DNA of 64,000 nt from Paulinella micropora (taxonomy: Eukaryota > Cercozoa > Imbricatea > Euglyphida): assembly GCA_009731375.1 (NCBI GenBank), contig BJOX01000171.1:455977-519976 (forward strand). Reading direction: 5' to 3'. Shown one piece after another: positions 32,226 to 44,223 of the stretch. A model generated the notes under the pieces. That model saw nothing but the letters and a program-made list of their open reading frames with translations, did no database searches and was not told the DNA's origin. How positions within the stretch are numbered: position 1 is the first letter of the stretch; each line of letters opens with the position of its first letter. Both the position numbers and the translations under genes were made by a program.

Positions 32226-34334
32226 AGTACACCCTAATAGGCTATACAAAGCGCTGATTTTCCCAACGCTAAGCCCAAAGCAGTATCTTCAAAATAGTCC
32301 CACCGTGTGTAAGAATATGTATGTTCTTATTTGTGCATGCACTTTATAACACACACAGCGATAGCATGTACATACACTACATTCATACAGGTCTCAGCAA
32401 GGGCATTGTCTCAGGACATCCGTCTGTTACCAATGCATATTGTTCCTTGCCCTCGTGACGCTTCACTTCGTTTTGCTCTTTCCCAGTCTTCTGTCTTTTC
32501 TTGGCTGGTTCTTCAGCTGGGTCGATAGATACGTAGGGAGAAGAAGGATAAATACGTAGAAGGCAGATGTTAGCAGATACGTACACAGGGAAAGGATGAG
32601 AATGAGAAAACAAAACAGAAGAAAAAAAAACGTGGGGGGGGGGGGGGGGGGGGGCAGTTAAGGAAGTTGAAGGAGGTACTTTCAGTTTGCTCTTCTTTGC
32701 TCGCCATTGTCCGAGGCTGGTCCTATAGACAAAACCAAGAGAAATAAAGAAAACTTCCATGACAACAAATTATGAAACAAGCAAAATAAACTAAAAGCTA
32801 CCACGACCACTACGAAAAGCAACAACACTTACAACAACAAGTTTTAAGGATTACAACAATAGCAAGAAGAAGGACAGCAATTGCAACAAGAACAAACACA
32901 AAAACAAACAAACAAATAAACAAACAAAACGATTTTTTGAAGAAGCGAAGCCGGATGAGAATAAACCGGAGCTTAGATAAGTATAGTAAAGGAATAAGCA
33001 TGAGAAATGTGGAAAGTTCAAATATATATCGGACATTGCAAAAAATCTTGAATGAAAAGGAAAGGTGAATGAAAAGGAAGGCAATTGAAAAATGCAGCGA
33101 TGGAACAAGAACAGAGAGCGAATAGAAAAACCTAAGTGTAAAGTTCTGTGTGAACAGCAACGTTTCAAGAGAAGGTAGGAAAATCTGCTTTGTTAGAGTG
33201 TTATTGGTGGTGAAACCGACCTAGCTGAGCTGGACGAGCTGGACTCCAGGAACGAGGTCCTCTCACTCGTATGCGGGCTGGACCACCTTCGCTTTTTGTG
33301 TTTTTTCGACTGCTAAAGTTTTAGCAAAAAAATTACCTATTACAAAATAGGGTCCAAAAATACAAGCCACTGCCCGTGAAGTTCAGTGGTTTCCCTTGTC
33401 TGAAAGCCACTTCAGGCGGGTTTGGACTTGGAATTGCTGCTTTTATTTTTTGCCTCCAAAAAAGTAGTCCGGCCCAACCCAAAGCTTGCTTTTGTTTTTG
33501 GGGTCTGGAATAACTGCTTGGACTGGTGGGCGGTGGGCTGAGAAAGGGGCGTGGGGGAAAGCGGAAAAGGCAGGGAGCCGCGGGCCACAGCTGGGCATTT
33601 GCGTGATGTCAGGGCTACGAGGGTGATCGTTGGGTCAAAACAAACCAAAAGTACTTGAACAGTGTCAAAGATTCTAGCACAGTGTTTGAACCGAAAAGTG
33701 CGTTGTGATTCTTTCACTCTGTGTTGGTTGAGTTTGCTCTCACTACTCAACATGAAGCTGATTCAAAACTTTCAAGTCCACTTGCACAACTTACGCTTGA
33801 GAATATAACTTCTAGCATGACGTCGACCCCTGAGTGTAGCTGTAGGGATATCTGCGCGCAGTGGTAGGTTGCTGTGCGTGGCGGTTGGCGGGCTGTATGT
33901 TTGCGAGTGCGTGGGTGTTTGGAGACTGAGCAGAGCGGCGGGTGGGGCTTGGGATGCACTGGTTGGCAGCTAGGAGAGGTGGTGGTTCATGTGGTGGAGG
34001 GTGACCTGGCAGTGCCGGGCGTTGAGGACCGTTGCTGAGCGTTCGGGCTCCATAGACTCAATCATACTACTTCAGCCAGCACACTAGTTTCGCCTGGGCA
34101 TTCACATGGCCAAACTCGGTGGGCGTGCGTGGGTGTGAAGAAACAACAATCAACAACATAGAACAAAACCAACAACCAACAACAAAAAAAAACAACAAAC
34201 AACAAACAACAACAATAAACAAAAACAATAACAAAAACAAAAACAACAGTGACGACATCAAGAGAGAGATTAACATTTATAGTAGCTATAGACTGACAAC
34301 AGACTAGTAGACTGAGAGACTAACAACTGAGAGA
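32226..34334. other. Non-coding region, no gene seen
   Basis: Includes a 20-base G run (32634-32654), an A-rich stretch (32760-33170) and CAA-rich sequence (34140-34250). Open frames present are low complexity or lack recognisable features. Confidence 0.5.
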
Positions 34335-34680
<346 letters not shown>

Positions 34681-35052
34681 GTCGTGATTACTTTTTGTTC
34701 TTGTTTGTTGTTGTTTGTTGTTTTTTCATTTGTTTTTTGTTGTTGTTGTTTTGTTGTTTCTTGTTGCTGTTGTTGTTTTTTCCTGGTTGTTGCTGGTTGG
34801 TTATTGTTCCTGGTGTTGCGTGTTGTCGTGAAACTGCTGCTCCTGTTGCTGATCCTGATTCTAGTACATGTTTTAACAAATCCTGGTGCCGGCACGGTTT
34901 CCGGAGGGAGTCTGACAATGCGTGACGGGTGCCGTGACGGGTGCCGGAGGGGGTCTGAAAATGCGGCACGGGTGCGGCCGGGACCGGTGCCGGAGGGGTT
35001 TTGAAATGACCCCCTATTTGATATACAATCTGTATTCCGATTATCGTCTTTG

Positions 35053-35091
<39 letters not shown>

Positions 35092-35808
35092 GTCACAAGT
35101 TCAGTGTCCGACCGTTGTTGTTGTTCAACTGTTGTTGTTGCTGCTGCTGCTATTTCGTCACCTCGTCGTTGTCCTTGGCGTTTTCGTTGTCGTCGGATCA
35201 TAGATCATGATTAGTTGCAACTCAATAGTTTCTTGTTGTTTGTTTAGTTGTTTATTTATTATACTTTCTTAATAAAGCCTACTGAGCGGGTTTTGGCCGG
35301 TCGGTAACTGAAAGTTAGGTGCCACCGCTCAGTCTGGTCGGATATATACTACGTCACCTGACCACTTATTGCTTATTCGATTCCTACAAATGGCAAGACC
35401 ATATGTAGTTAGCATGTAAATAAACGCAGTGAAATCGGGGGGTGCTAAGGCTTTTGAACTAAAATAGATTTTTTTATAATTTTTGTTTTATTTACTAATA
35501 CATGTCTTGACCTACTGCTCACTCAAAAAATAAATTGTGTATGTCATGTATTGCTTACACAATAAATAATTAAAGACAAGACGTTCTGATTCAGTAAGGT
35601 TTTTTTAAAAAAGCAGTATGACAGACGTTAAGGAAATTTATTGGAAACTAGTAAAGTGAACAGCTTTTGAAGTTATGCTCTCTTATCTATAGCTTTACTT
35701 TTTTTTAAAAGCTTGTGGTTCGTAAGCCGCCTTAGTTCCCCCCATTTTGACATAAAAAATGCATCTCACAGTGTTCCGGCAAGCCGGCCCTCACTTTTTT
35801 ATACTGCA
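34681..35808. other. Non-coding region with TTG and ATT repeats
   Basis: TTG-rich sequence to 34800, GC-rich GACGGGTGCCG repeats (34922-35000), (ATT)n at 35053-35092, then AT-rich unique sequence up to the retroelement LTR. No gene seen. Confidence 0.5.
35278..35340. repeat. LTR-terminus-like hairpin sequence
   Basis: ACTGAGCGG ... CCGCTCAGT (35281-35334) is a 9-bp inverted repeat enclosing TTTTGGCCGGTCGGTAA. The same TTTTGGCCGGTCG...GCTCAGTCTG pattern closes the LTRs at 36410-36445 and 50350-50385. Probably the remnant of a related LTR. Confidence 0.5.
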
Positions 35809-36445
35809 TGTGAGTTTGGATACAACCCTAAGGGATAATTACACAACGAACTTATATTAAAGAACTCAGAGTCTATGGCTGCATGCAGTCCTGACTCCAT
35901 GAGAGCAGGTGAAATACCAGTAAATAGCAGAGAGGTCACTTCGTTTATTTACTACGGTAGGTTTCTACTGGTTTGCAGACTTGGTTGCAACGTACGAGCG
36001 TAGGTGAACGTAAATTGTGAGTTGGTTTGCATGCGCAAGCTTGAAGACATATAGAGTACTTGAAGAAGTACGTTCAAGTCAAAATAAAGTTCAAGTGGTC
36101 GTAAATAGTTGTGGATTCAAAGTTTTCGCATTTTTGCGTTAAATTGCCTGCAAATGGTCCGTGCGGATCCATCCTTTTTGTCCTTCAAGTCCCCGAAGTT
36201 GTCCGCAAATTTACCGTCTCATGCGAGTTCACGGGAAATAGTGGAAAAAAATAATAGAAAGGGGGGAAAAGGTAATTGCTGGAAAAACTTTGAATTAATC
36301 GTTTGAAATCATTTCTGAACGGAATCGAAAACTAGTTAAAGTCGAAACGTCGTGCAGAGGAGAATCTAACGATCCGGTCACCCAAAAACAGAAGGATGTC
36401 AACTGTAGCGGTTTTGGCCGGTCGTTAAAGTGCTTAGTCTGATAG
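35809..36445 (-). repeat. 3' LTR of the minus-strand element
   Basis: 637 bases, direct repeat of 49757-50385. On the minus strand it begins CTATCAGACT and ends ...CCAAACTCACA. It contains AATAAAG-type sequence near 36086 on the plus strand. No clear target-site duplication was found. Confidence 0.85.
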
Positions 36446-36987
36446 CTCCCCCCCCCCCCCCCCCCCCCCCCCCGGGGGGGGGGGGGGGGGGAAAAAAAGG
36501 GGGNNNNNNNNNNTGTCTCAGTAAAAAAATGAAAAGCAGTAAAGAGAAGGATGAGTCTCCTTAAACCTATAGGGGAAGAAGAAAAAGAAGTGCGTCGATG
36601 TGGAGCGCATTGCAGGCGAAGATCAGCCGGGGCCGGATATCGGAGTGCGAAGCTGGACTGAGACAATTGAGGCGCAGTAGCGATGCGTTGATATTGGGGA
36701 GCTGACGTCGAGCCGTAGAAAGCTAGGTGGCCATGTATCGCACAGCCGAGATGAACCATGTTTAAATGCACCAAATGTGCCATGCCGATATAATCACTGA
36801 GGTGTTCAGATTCGATGAGAATGATCGTTGACCTGCAGGCATAAAAGGCGATCAAGGACTTACAGGGATACGCTGGTCTTGGCGTAACTTGTCTAGGGAC
36901 GATGGCGGTTCAAGTGGGAAAAGCGCTGGGCTATGGCTGGGTGAAACCGGTACGATGAGTAAAACCCACTTGAGAGTGTTGAGGTGG
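36446..36987 (-). other. 3' untranslated part and polypurine tract of the minus element
   Basis: On the minus strand a run of about 26 G plus AG lies directly before the 3' LTR, the position of a polypurine tract. On the plus strand the C run switches to a G run next to a 10-base gap, so the exact length is unreliable. 36514-36987 has no gene. Confidence 0.55.
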
Positions 36988-37773
36988 CTATTCCTTGGAT
37001 GTGGCCTGCTTACCTTTCTGGAAGATATGCAATGGAAAGGATTCGCCAGTGATGAGAGGGCCTCGAAGACGTTTAAGAACGTTGGCGGGTAGTTTGCCTT
37101 TGTCTTTTAGTTTCGTAAAGTTGCGCCACTCAATGTGTCGATGAACGACTTGATCGTTGGTGATGTCGAAGAGGAGGGGCTTCCAGGTAGCTAAGGGTTT
37201 GTCCCAGCGCTGGATGGTGCTCTTGTCCTTTGTGTCTTCGTAGATGGGACGGAAGAGAGGGCTTTCTTTGGAGGTCGTACCGAGTTGGTGAACTACGAGG
37301 TCGTTTTCCTCGTTCTCTGGGTCCTCGTCTAAAACGATGCCAAGTTTAACCTGGTCGCGGTCGATGAATGCAACGACTTCGCCGGTTGTGTAGTTGACTG
37401 AGTCGTCATCGTAATCGTCCACTGCGACCGTGTTGAGCGGGGTGACGCCATCAGTGGGTGCGGTGTACGGGGCGAGGTGTGAGCGGTCGATGCGTTTCAA
37501 TACCTTGTTGGTCTTGAGGTGGCGCATTTTGAAGCAGTTGGAGCTGACCTGCTCAACGATGGTGTAGGGGCCGTCGAACTGGAGAACGGATGAGGCTGGA
37601 ATGCCTTGTTTGGAAGGCTTGGGGCGGTAGACGGAGGCTGTGTCGCCTACTTTCCATTCCTTGACAGCCTTGCGGCGGCCTTTGTTCTTTTGAGCGACGG
37701 ACCGGGCGCGCGTAACGGTGGTGTACGCGCTGACATAGGCTGTGACAGCGGTGCGGGCGCTGTTCAGCAAAGC
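36988..37773 (-). pseudogene. Integrase C-terminal domain and extension
   Basis: Continues the integrase after the gap at 37774. VKEWKVGDTASVYRP and LQFDGPYTIVEQVSSNCF, then IDRSHLAPY, form the SH3-like C-terminal domain usual in Ty3-type integrases (residues about 35-110). The following 150 residues (GEVVAFIDRDQVKLGIVLDE ... WKPLLFDITNDQVVHRHIEW) are not a chromodomain that I recognise and may be an element-specific targeting tail. Confidence 0.75.
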
Positions 37774-37783
37774 NNNNNNNNNN

Positions 37784-40142
37784 CCAAAGCGATCTGATCT
37801 GCGGATTGGATTGACAGTGTCGGTGCGGCGTCGAGTGCGGCGCTGGAGGCGGCGGCGCGGGCGTTGACGATCTCCGAAGAGTCGAAGAAGTCTAACGTGC
37901 AGCGGGGCTTGCGGGCAAGCATTCCTTCGAAGGCGGTGGTGCCGGTCGCTGTAGATACGTATGTGTTCTGAGCGAAGGAAAGAGAAGGGATGATGCTGGG
38001 CCAGTTAGTCTTTTCTGCTTTGGGCAAAGACTGGACTGCTGTGCGGATAGCCTTGTGGCGGCATTCGACGTAGCCAAGTTGATGATGCGAGTAGGGCGCG
38101 GTGGTGAGCCATTCGAGGCCGGCTACGCTGCAAAATTGTTTGGTCAACGTACCGATAAAAGAACTATGGTAGTCGGAGAAGATGGATTCCGGAAAACCAA
38201 AGATGTAGGCCCAACGGTTGAGTATGAGCTCCACAGTTTCTTCCGCGGATGTGGACTTGCACGGGATAAATTGGAGGAATCCCGAGAAGAGATCGACGAT
38301 TGTCAAGATGTACTGAGAGGCGACGCCGGGGATGCCGATGTGGACGTGGTCGAGACCGATGCCCTGTCCTTGATGTGTCCACGTTAACGATGAGTAGCGG
38401 CCGTGGTTAAGGGTCAGGCGGGCGTGGACCAGTTGGCAAAAGTGGCAGTCGCGGAGGGCGGTGAGGACGTCAAGATGCATGATGTCCGTACCGTCAGTAC
38501 GGAACCAAACGTAGCGCTCCTTGATGAAAGGGACGAGCGTCGGCGCTTTAGCATGGTTCTGCATGAGATGGGCGTAGTTAATAAGGGGACGGCGCAACTC
38601 TTCTGGGACATAAACCTTGACGGAGGACTGTTCGGAGTCGGTTGAGACGACGATGCCTTGTCGTAGGGTCAGCTCGATGGGGCCGGCAGAGACGGAGGGT
38701 GAGCCGTCAGTCCAGAGAGGGGCCGTGAGTCCATCTTGTCGTTGCGCGTTGATGATTTCCTGGCGGGCGACGCGCTGCGCGTGCGATGTGGCGACAAGTG
38801 GATAAATGTAGTGCTGTTCCATACCAAGTCCGTGGACCAGCCAGACGAGATTGTCGTCGAGGAACAAGATCTTGCGGCACTGTTCGACGATCTTCTGTGG
38901 AAGGGTGTCATCGGGGACGCAATGGACCAAGTCCTGAGGCATGAGCAGTGCGAACGGTTTGCGGAGAGCGAACATGTCGCGGGCAACCATTGGAGAGCGT
39001 TCGGCGGTGGGAATGATGATGGCCAAGTCCCATGGGGCCTGAATGCTGCGCAGTGTCGGGCCGCCGCGTAGGATTCGACACGAGAGTGACTTGAGTCGGG
39101 TATCCAGTGCTGCGTGCGTACCTTCGACTGCTAACCAAAGGGTAGAGCCTGCTCGAGGTGTCGGAATGGTGGATAGAAGCTGGAGGGTCGCCTCGGCTTC
39201 GCCAATGAGAGTAGGCTGACCGGGGGCTATGCATGGGACACGTGACAGACCGGCGGGGAGTTGATTCTGCTTACCGGGAAGGTACTCGACCTTGAAGCGG
39301 ATAGTCTGAAGAATCTCCAAGACCCAGTTTACAACCATGGGGCTGCGAGCGTGCCATAGCCATAAAAGGGGCCGGTGGTCGGTGACGATGGTAAGCTCGT
39401 GATCGCTGGCATCGATGTAGTAGCGGCATTGTTGGATACCGTAGATGACGCCGTAGGCTTCACGAACGTAAGTTGCCCATCGTGTCTGCGTGTCTGTGAA
39501 CTTCTGTGAGAAGTACTGAATAACCGGAGCGTTGCGCTCTGGTCCACTATGTAGGGCGCCACCAATGCCTATCTGGCTAGCATCCGTGCGGAGGTAGAGT
39601 CTTTGTGATGGCTCATACTTGACCAGGATGGGAAGTGTAGTAAGGACACGGCGGAGCTTTCTCATGCATTTCCGCTCAGTCTGGGTCAGGTAGGGAGCAC
39701 CTGATGGCCTGGCGTGAGTGGACTTGAGAAGATTGGTGAGGGGTGCCACCAGTCGGGAATAGTCAGGGATATGGGCCTGGATGAAGTTGGTCATACCTAG
39801 GACTGATCTGACTTCTGAAACGTTGGAAGGGTCGGCCAGCTTGAGGATGGCGTCGACTTTGGAGGTATCCGCTGCGATATCCTTCTTGCTGCAGCGCTTT
39901 CCCAAGATGATGAGTTCATGATAGCCTAAGCGTAGCTTCCGGGCCGAACCGTGGAGGCCGAAGTCTCGCATAGCCAAAAAGATGCATCGGAGCTCGCGAA
40001 GATGGGTGTAGAAGTCGTCTGAGCCGTCTGTGACGTCGTCGAGGTAAGCGGAGGCGGATATATTCCAAAAGTCCAGATGGTTGAAGGATTTATCCATGGC
40101 GCGTTGGAAGTCTCCCGGGGCGCGTTGAACACCTTGGGGCAT
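37784..40142 (-). pseudogene. RT (C-terminal part), RNase H and integrase core
   Basis: RT motif C is YLDD (residues about 33-36). RNase H shows LRTDASQIGIGGAL and TDHRPLLWLW. An LPGKQNQLPAGLSR linker leads to integrase, with a zinc region (HLMQNH ... CHFCQ). The integrase catalytic triad is GLDHV, FSDYH and GYVEC, with the last two separated by exactly 35 residues, the D,D(35)E signature. The frame is joined to the upstream RT through a break near 40150. Confidence 0.9.
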
Positions 40143-40162
40143 GAAATTTGGAACTAGGAGTC

Positions 40163-40952
40163 CTAATGGTGTCCGGCGAGAATGTCGCGGCTGCCGTCAT
40201 CTGGATTGAGTCGCAGATGCGTAAAGCCGTCGACCATGTCGATGGTGCTGAGATAGTGCCAGCCCGCGAAGCGCTCGCGGTATTGGTCTGGGTTGGGTAG
40301 ACCCGGCACAGGCAGGTGAAGGTTGTCGTTGGCAGCGCGGTAGTCGTAGACGTTGCGAATGTCGCGGATAACTTCTTTCGCTAGATCTTCGAACTTTCCC
40401 ACAGGGCAGGCTCGACTAGCCCAGGCACAGTTTGCTGAGGCCATGGACCAGAGGCCAGACGTGAGGGCGTCTGTTGCCCATCCTTTGAGATATTGATGTA
40501 CCGCCGGAGTCCAATTCGGGCAGTGAACCGCGATTGGTTTGGCTCCTGGTTTAAGTACCAGCGATACCACTGTGTGGTTGAAGACACCTGCTTTGTTCTG
40601 AAAAACATCGTCGAATTCTCCGAGGAGGGCCCATAAGGAGTCGTTGTTGTTCTGCAGTGAGGTCGGGGTTGACGACTTCAGGTGCATATTTGGGCGCAGG
40701 CGGAGCGGTGAGCTGAATGGCCTGTTTGTCTAGAAAGTCGCGGCAAAGTCTCTCTGAAATGAGAAGCCAAGGGGTAGGTTGTGTACCGCTAATTGTTGTT
40801 GCTGTACAGTAAAGCATGCGCGCGTCCGAACATGTGGAAGCGAAGTCCGCCATGAGCGGGTTGAAATGCGGAGCGTCTTCTACGAAGAAAGCTGTCGTCT
40901 CTTGTTGCGAGCGGGCCATTCGAAAAGGATCAGGAGGTGAGACTAGAACCAT
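40163..40952 (-). pseudogene. RT N-terminal part and connector
   Basis: Two overlapping frames. The upstream one (to 40551) carries a connector conserved with the plus element (SERLCRDFLDKQ versus SETLCRQYLDEQ). The downstream one has LKPGAKPIAVHCPNWTPAV, VYDYRAANDNL and YLSTIDMVDGFTHLRL, the RT motif A region with its catalytic Asp. Frame breaks near 40650 and 40150. Confidence 0.85.
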
Positions 40953-40979
40953 ATCTGGAGAGGGCCCCAGATTTGGTTG

Positions 40980-42172
40980 TCACTCCCGACCCTGTTTGGT
41001 ATTCAATCGTTCTTGTAGTCCGGTACCAGGCCGAGCATTCATGTAGAAGTGGCGGCGTTGCGTCGGGGCTGCGCAACGATGCTGCGGACGCGGAGGTGGC
41101 TTACGACGGGAGTCATACGGGCGCCTCCAAGGTATCGGATTGGGTTTGGCGGAGTAGCCTTGTCGGTTAGTCCGATATGCCTGGTTGGGCCGGGGTATGC
41201 CGTCAACGGCCGGCGGTCTATGGGCCCGCTTAGCGCCTTGGGCACGTTTGCAGTTCTTCTTGTAGCGAGGGCGGCCACCAAGACTGCTGTAGAATGCTGG
41301 TCGAGCTGGTCTCGGTTTGTATTTTCGCGCTGCAGGAGCGCCAGTCGCGCCGGTGTGGAGACAACCGACGTGGCCGCACTTACACCAATGTGGATGCGGT
41401 GGTGCAAGTCGAAGTGCTTGCCATGGGAAGATGTCGAGTGGGACATCGTAGGCGAACTGATTGCAGTCGAGGGATGGCATGGTATCTATTGAATACCGAA
41501 CAGGATCCACACTATGTTTCCCTTTGTAGACTAGTTCAGCAAGAATCTGCCAGACGCGTTCTTTGTCTTCAACACTTTGCACGCCGTTGATGGCTGCGGA
41601 TGTGTTGGGGTGAGCGCAGTCCACAGAGTAAGGGATGATGAGGTTACAGTTGCTGAAGTAGTTGAGCTCGGAAAGGAGCTCCTGTCGGACAGTGGTGCGC
41701 AGACTAGGGTTGATAGCGGAGAGCTGAAACGATGGCTGCGTAGGTCGGTCAGAGGGCTTGCGACCTGTGCAGTGCTTTGCTGTGCAAATACACCATGATA
41801 AGTGGGGTACAAGGCATGATTTGCGCGAGGCCCGGAAGGCGAAGATGCAGTCGGGAAGATCTTGTCGGGTACCAGCGTGAAGTCTGGTTCGCATTGAAGA
41901 TAAGGGATACCCGTGCGTTGTCCGAGGTTGATCCAAAAGACGATCTTGTGCCAAAGGCGGTATTGCCATCCCGGGTCGATTTTGTCCGTAAAGTAAGCTG
42001 TAGCGGCGTTGAGTCCGCCAGAAGGAACGCAGCAAATCCATTCCATGTGCGCAAAATAATTGAGTTGCTTCAAAATTTTGATGCGCATGTCCGTGCGTAA
42101 GCTTGGGTTGATGGCAACAAGGCGGAACATACCTGGAAGATAGGCGGTGGAGCCGGCTCGAGCGGAGGCCAT
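40980..42172 (-). pseudogene. Extra module, part 3: tandem ~100-residue domains and basic tail
   Basis: Unknown family. Two copies of one domain occur in two frames: FRLVAINPSLRTDMRIKILK with QLNYFAHMEWICCVPS (about 42130-41840), and FQLSAINPSLRTTVRQELLS with ELNYFSNCNLIIPYS (about 41730-41420). Both end near a D(K/I)IFP motif. A Pro/Arg/Lys-rich tail follows towards the RT, as in the plus element. Frame changes lie near 41800 and above 42170; 42170-42450 is ambiguous. Confidence 0.55.
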
Positions 42173-42444
42173 GTTGCTTGTTGTCTTGCTCGCGAACGCA
42201 GGTGCATGGAGCGGGTCGGTGCTGTCGCAGTCGTCGATGAAGAAGATGATGATGACGATGATGCGGCCGGAGGTGGCGGGCTAGTTGTCGGGCCGGGCGA
42301 ACCCGGTTTTGACTCGTCGTCGTCGTCGTGTTGTCTTGCTTGTGACGTTTGCGGTCTGCAGCTTGTCTTTGGGACTCGAGGTGCAGTAGATGCAGGTTGG
42401 GGGTCTGCACTACTCTGAGTTGTGGGTTGCGATGCAGGGGCCGA

Positions 42445-44223
42445 TCAGATAAAGTTGTGCAGCGCGGAACTAGAACTGCTAGAGCTCGAACTGCTGGAGC
42501 TCGAACTGCTGGCTGCGGGAGTCGCAAGGAATGCATCTCCTGGTTCTGCTTCAACGTTGGTCGGGTTCAGGTTGGATCCTGGTGCTCCGGTTTGTTCGGG
42601 CGGGATCGGGCTTACATCGAATCCAGGGTCGATGAACATACCGAGGGGGAATCCGATTCGGTAATGTCCGCGTGTTTCCACCGGGCTGAGCGTGTGGATC
42701 TGAAGGGGTAGATTCAGGAGGGTCTCAAATTGAAGGTCCGTTGCTGACATCTTCATTTCGCAATAAAAATGTCGGAGGCGATCCGCAGTTTCGGGTAACT
42801 TCAGGTTGATCCAGCGTCCTGTAGCGGTGTGGCGGTCTTTCGGCAGCGCCGTGAGGGCTTTTCCTTCTTCCCATCTCCGGATGTGAGGATTGGGGTGGAA
42901 GTTGGTCTGCTTGCGGACACATGGAACACCGGTAGGGTAGCCTTTCAGACGCTTCTCTCGTGTGTACGGATTCATGATATCGGCGCTACACGGAGCGGTG
43001 CCCGTAGGATGGTGAACAAGGTGGATCTCGCGGCTGTGGCATTTGCCGGTTTGGCTGGCAATTAGGTATATAGCGATTTGAGCTATAATCCAGTCCACGT
43101 TTTCACATCGCATATAGTGGAAGGTAGTAGGCTTTTGTCCGAGATCGGCGACGCCTGAGTGGTGGTCGTCCGCCCACTGAGGGCATCGTTGCAAGTAGGA
43201 GGCCAGTTCGTGCGCGTCTTTCTTTTTGTCCAATGAGCATTTACCCGTAGTGATGTTTATTCCATCCGTCATGCCTGCCCAATTGTCTTGGAGGATGTCG
43301 GTGAAGAAGTCTTCATCAATTTCGTGCGTGTAGTAAATGGTCAGAGAACTATCTCGGAAATAGTTCCGTGGGAGATCGACGGTGCAGAGGTAGCTGCGTT
43401 CGCGTACTGGTAACCCGTGGATATCGTAGTAGGCATCGGATGCGGTGATCTTCAGCCAGATGGGATCAATGCATGGGAGTCGATGGAAGTAGTGTTGCAG
43501 CGCAAAACAGCGTTCTCGCGTAGGGAGTTTAAACGAGTAGCGTTCATGCGTGGCAGTACCGAATCCAGGGGCCATGGTGAGTTGACCTGTAGTCGGAGTC
43601 TCCATGCAATTCCACGGGAAAAGCAATTCGCCTTCGGCGAGTGCATCCATGATGATGTTTCGTGGAGCTGTCCTCGGGGTGTTGCCGACAATGAGTCCCA
43701 AGTGCGATGATGCTTTGTATCCCCATGGGCGATGGGTCTCGTGATATCGCATGCCGATATCAAAATAATCCACGTCTCCGGTGGGTTCCACGTGGCGTCC
43801 GATGAGGGCCGAGCACAAAAGTTGTGCCTGGCTTCGTCCGTGGACCGGGCCGAAGTGGAAAATTGTTACCTTCTGACCGGAGGCTAGAAAATCCTTTATC
43901 ACTTTAGCGCCGATGGGCTGGTTGAAGAGCTTTTCTAGTTTTTCCTTAGTCATCGTAGTTGTTGCAGTTCGAAGGAGACGACGTCGATTTGGAACTCTGA
44001 GAAGACAGAGGGCTTCCGTGTTGACAACGCCTTTCGCTCTGTCGCCTTCATCAAGAAGAAGCATTCCCAACGTGATGTCGTTGAATGTATCAGGATCCAT
44101 CTCGTGGGGCGTGTTGCGCGGCGGCCAGTAGTGTTGCATCAGGCGCGTAGGTGCGTCGCGACTAAGGCCGTATGTAGCGTCCACGAATGTAACTTCGGAA
44201 TCTCCCAGCGTGTGCTTCCACAC
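42445..44223 (-). pseudogene. Extra module, part 2: conserved protein of unknown function
   Basis: About 590 residues, no known family recognised. Clearly homologous to 56298-57850 of the plus element: VTIFHFGPVHGRSQAQLL versus LTVFHHPPVCGRSRSQLA; FPWNCMET versus FPWSHTRS; ADIMNPYTREKRLKGYPTG versus ADILNPYSRALRARGYPYG. Conservation between diverged elements implies it was a functional protein. Ends in a poly-Ser tract. Confidence 0.7.

Noticed and set aside
32810-33168. Membrane-protein-like minus-strand open frames
   Set aside because: The hydrophobic look comes from an A-rich plus strand (TTT/CTT codons on the minus strand); no other coding sign.
36988-37500. Chromodomain on the integrase
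   Set aside because: Spacing and aromatic residues do not fit a chromodomain; left as an unknown extension.
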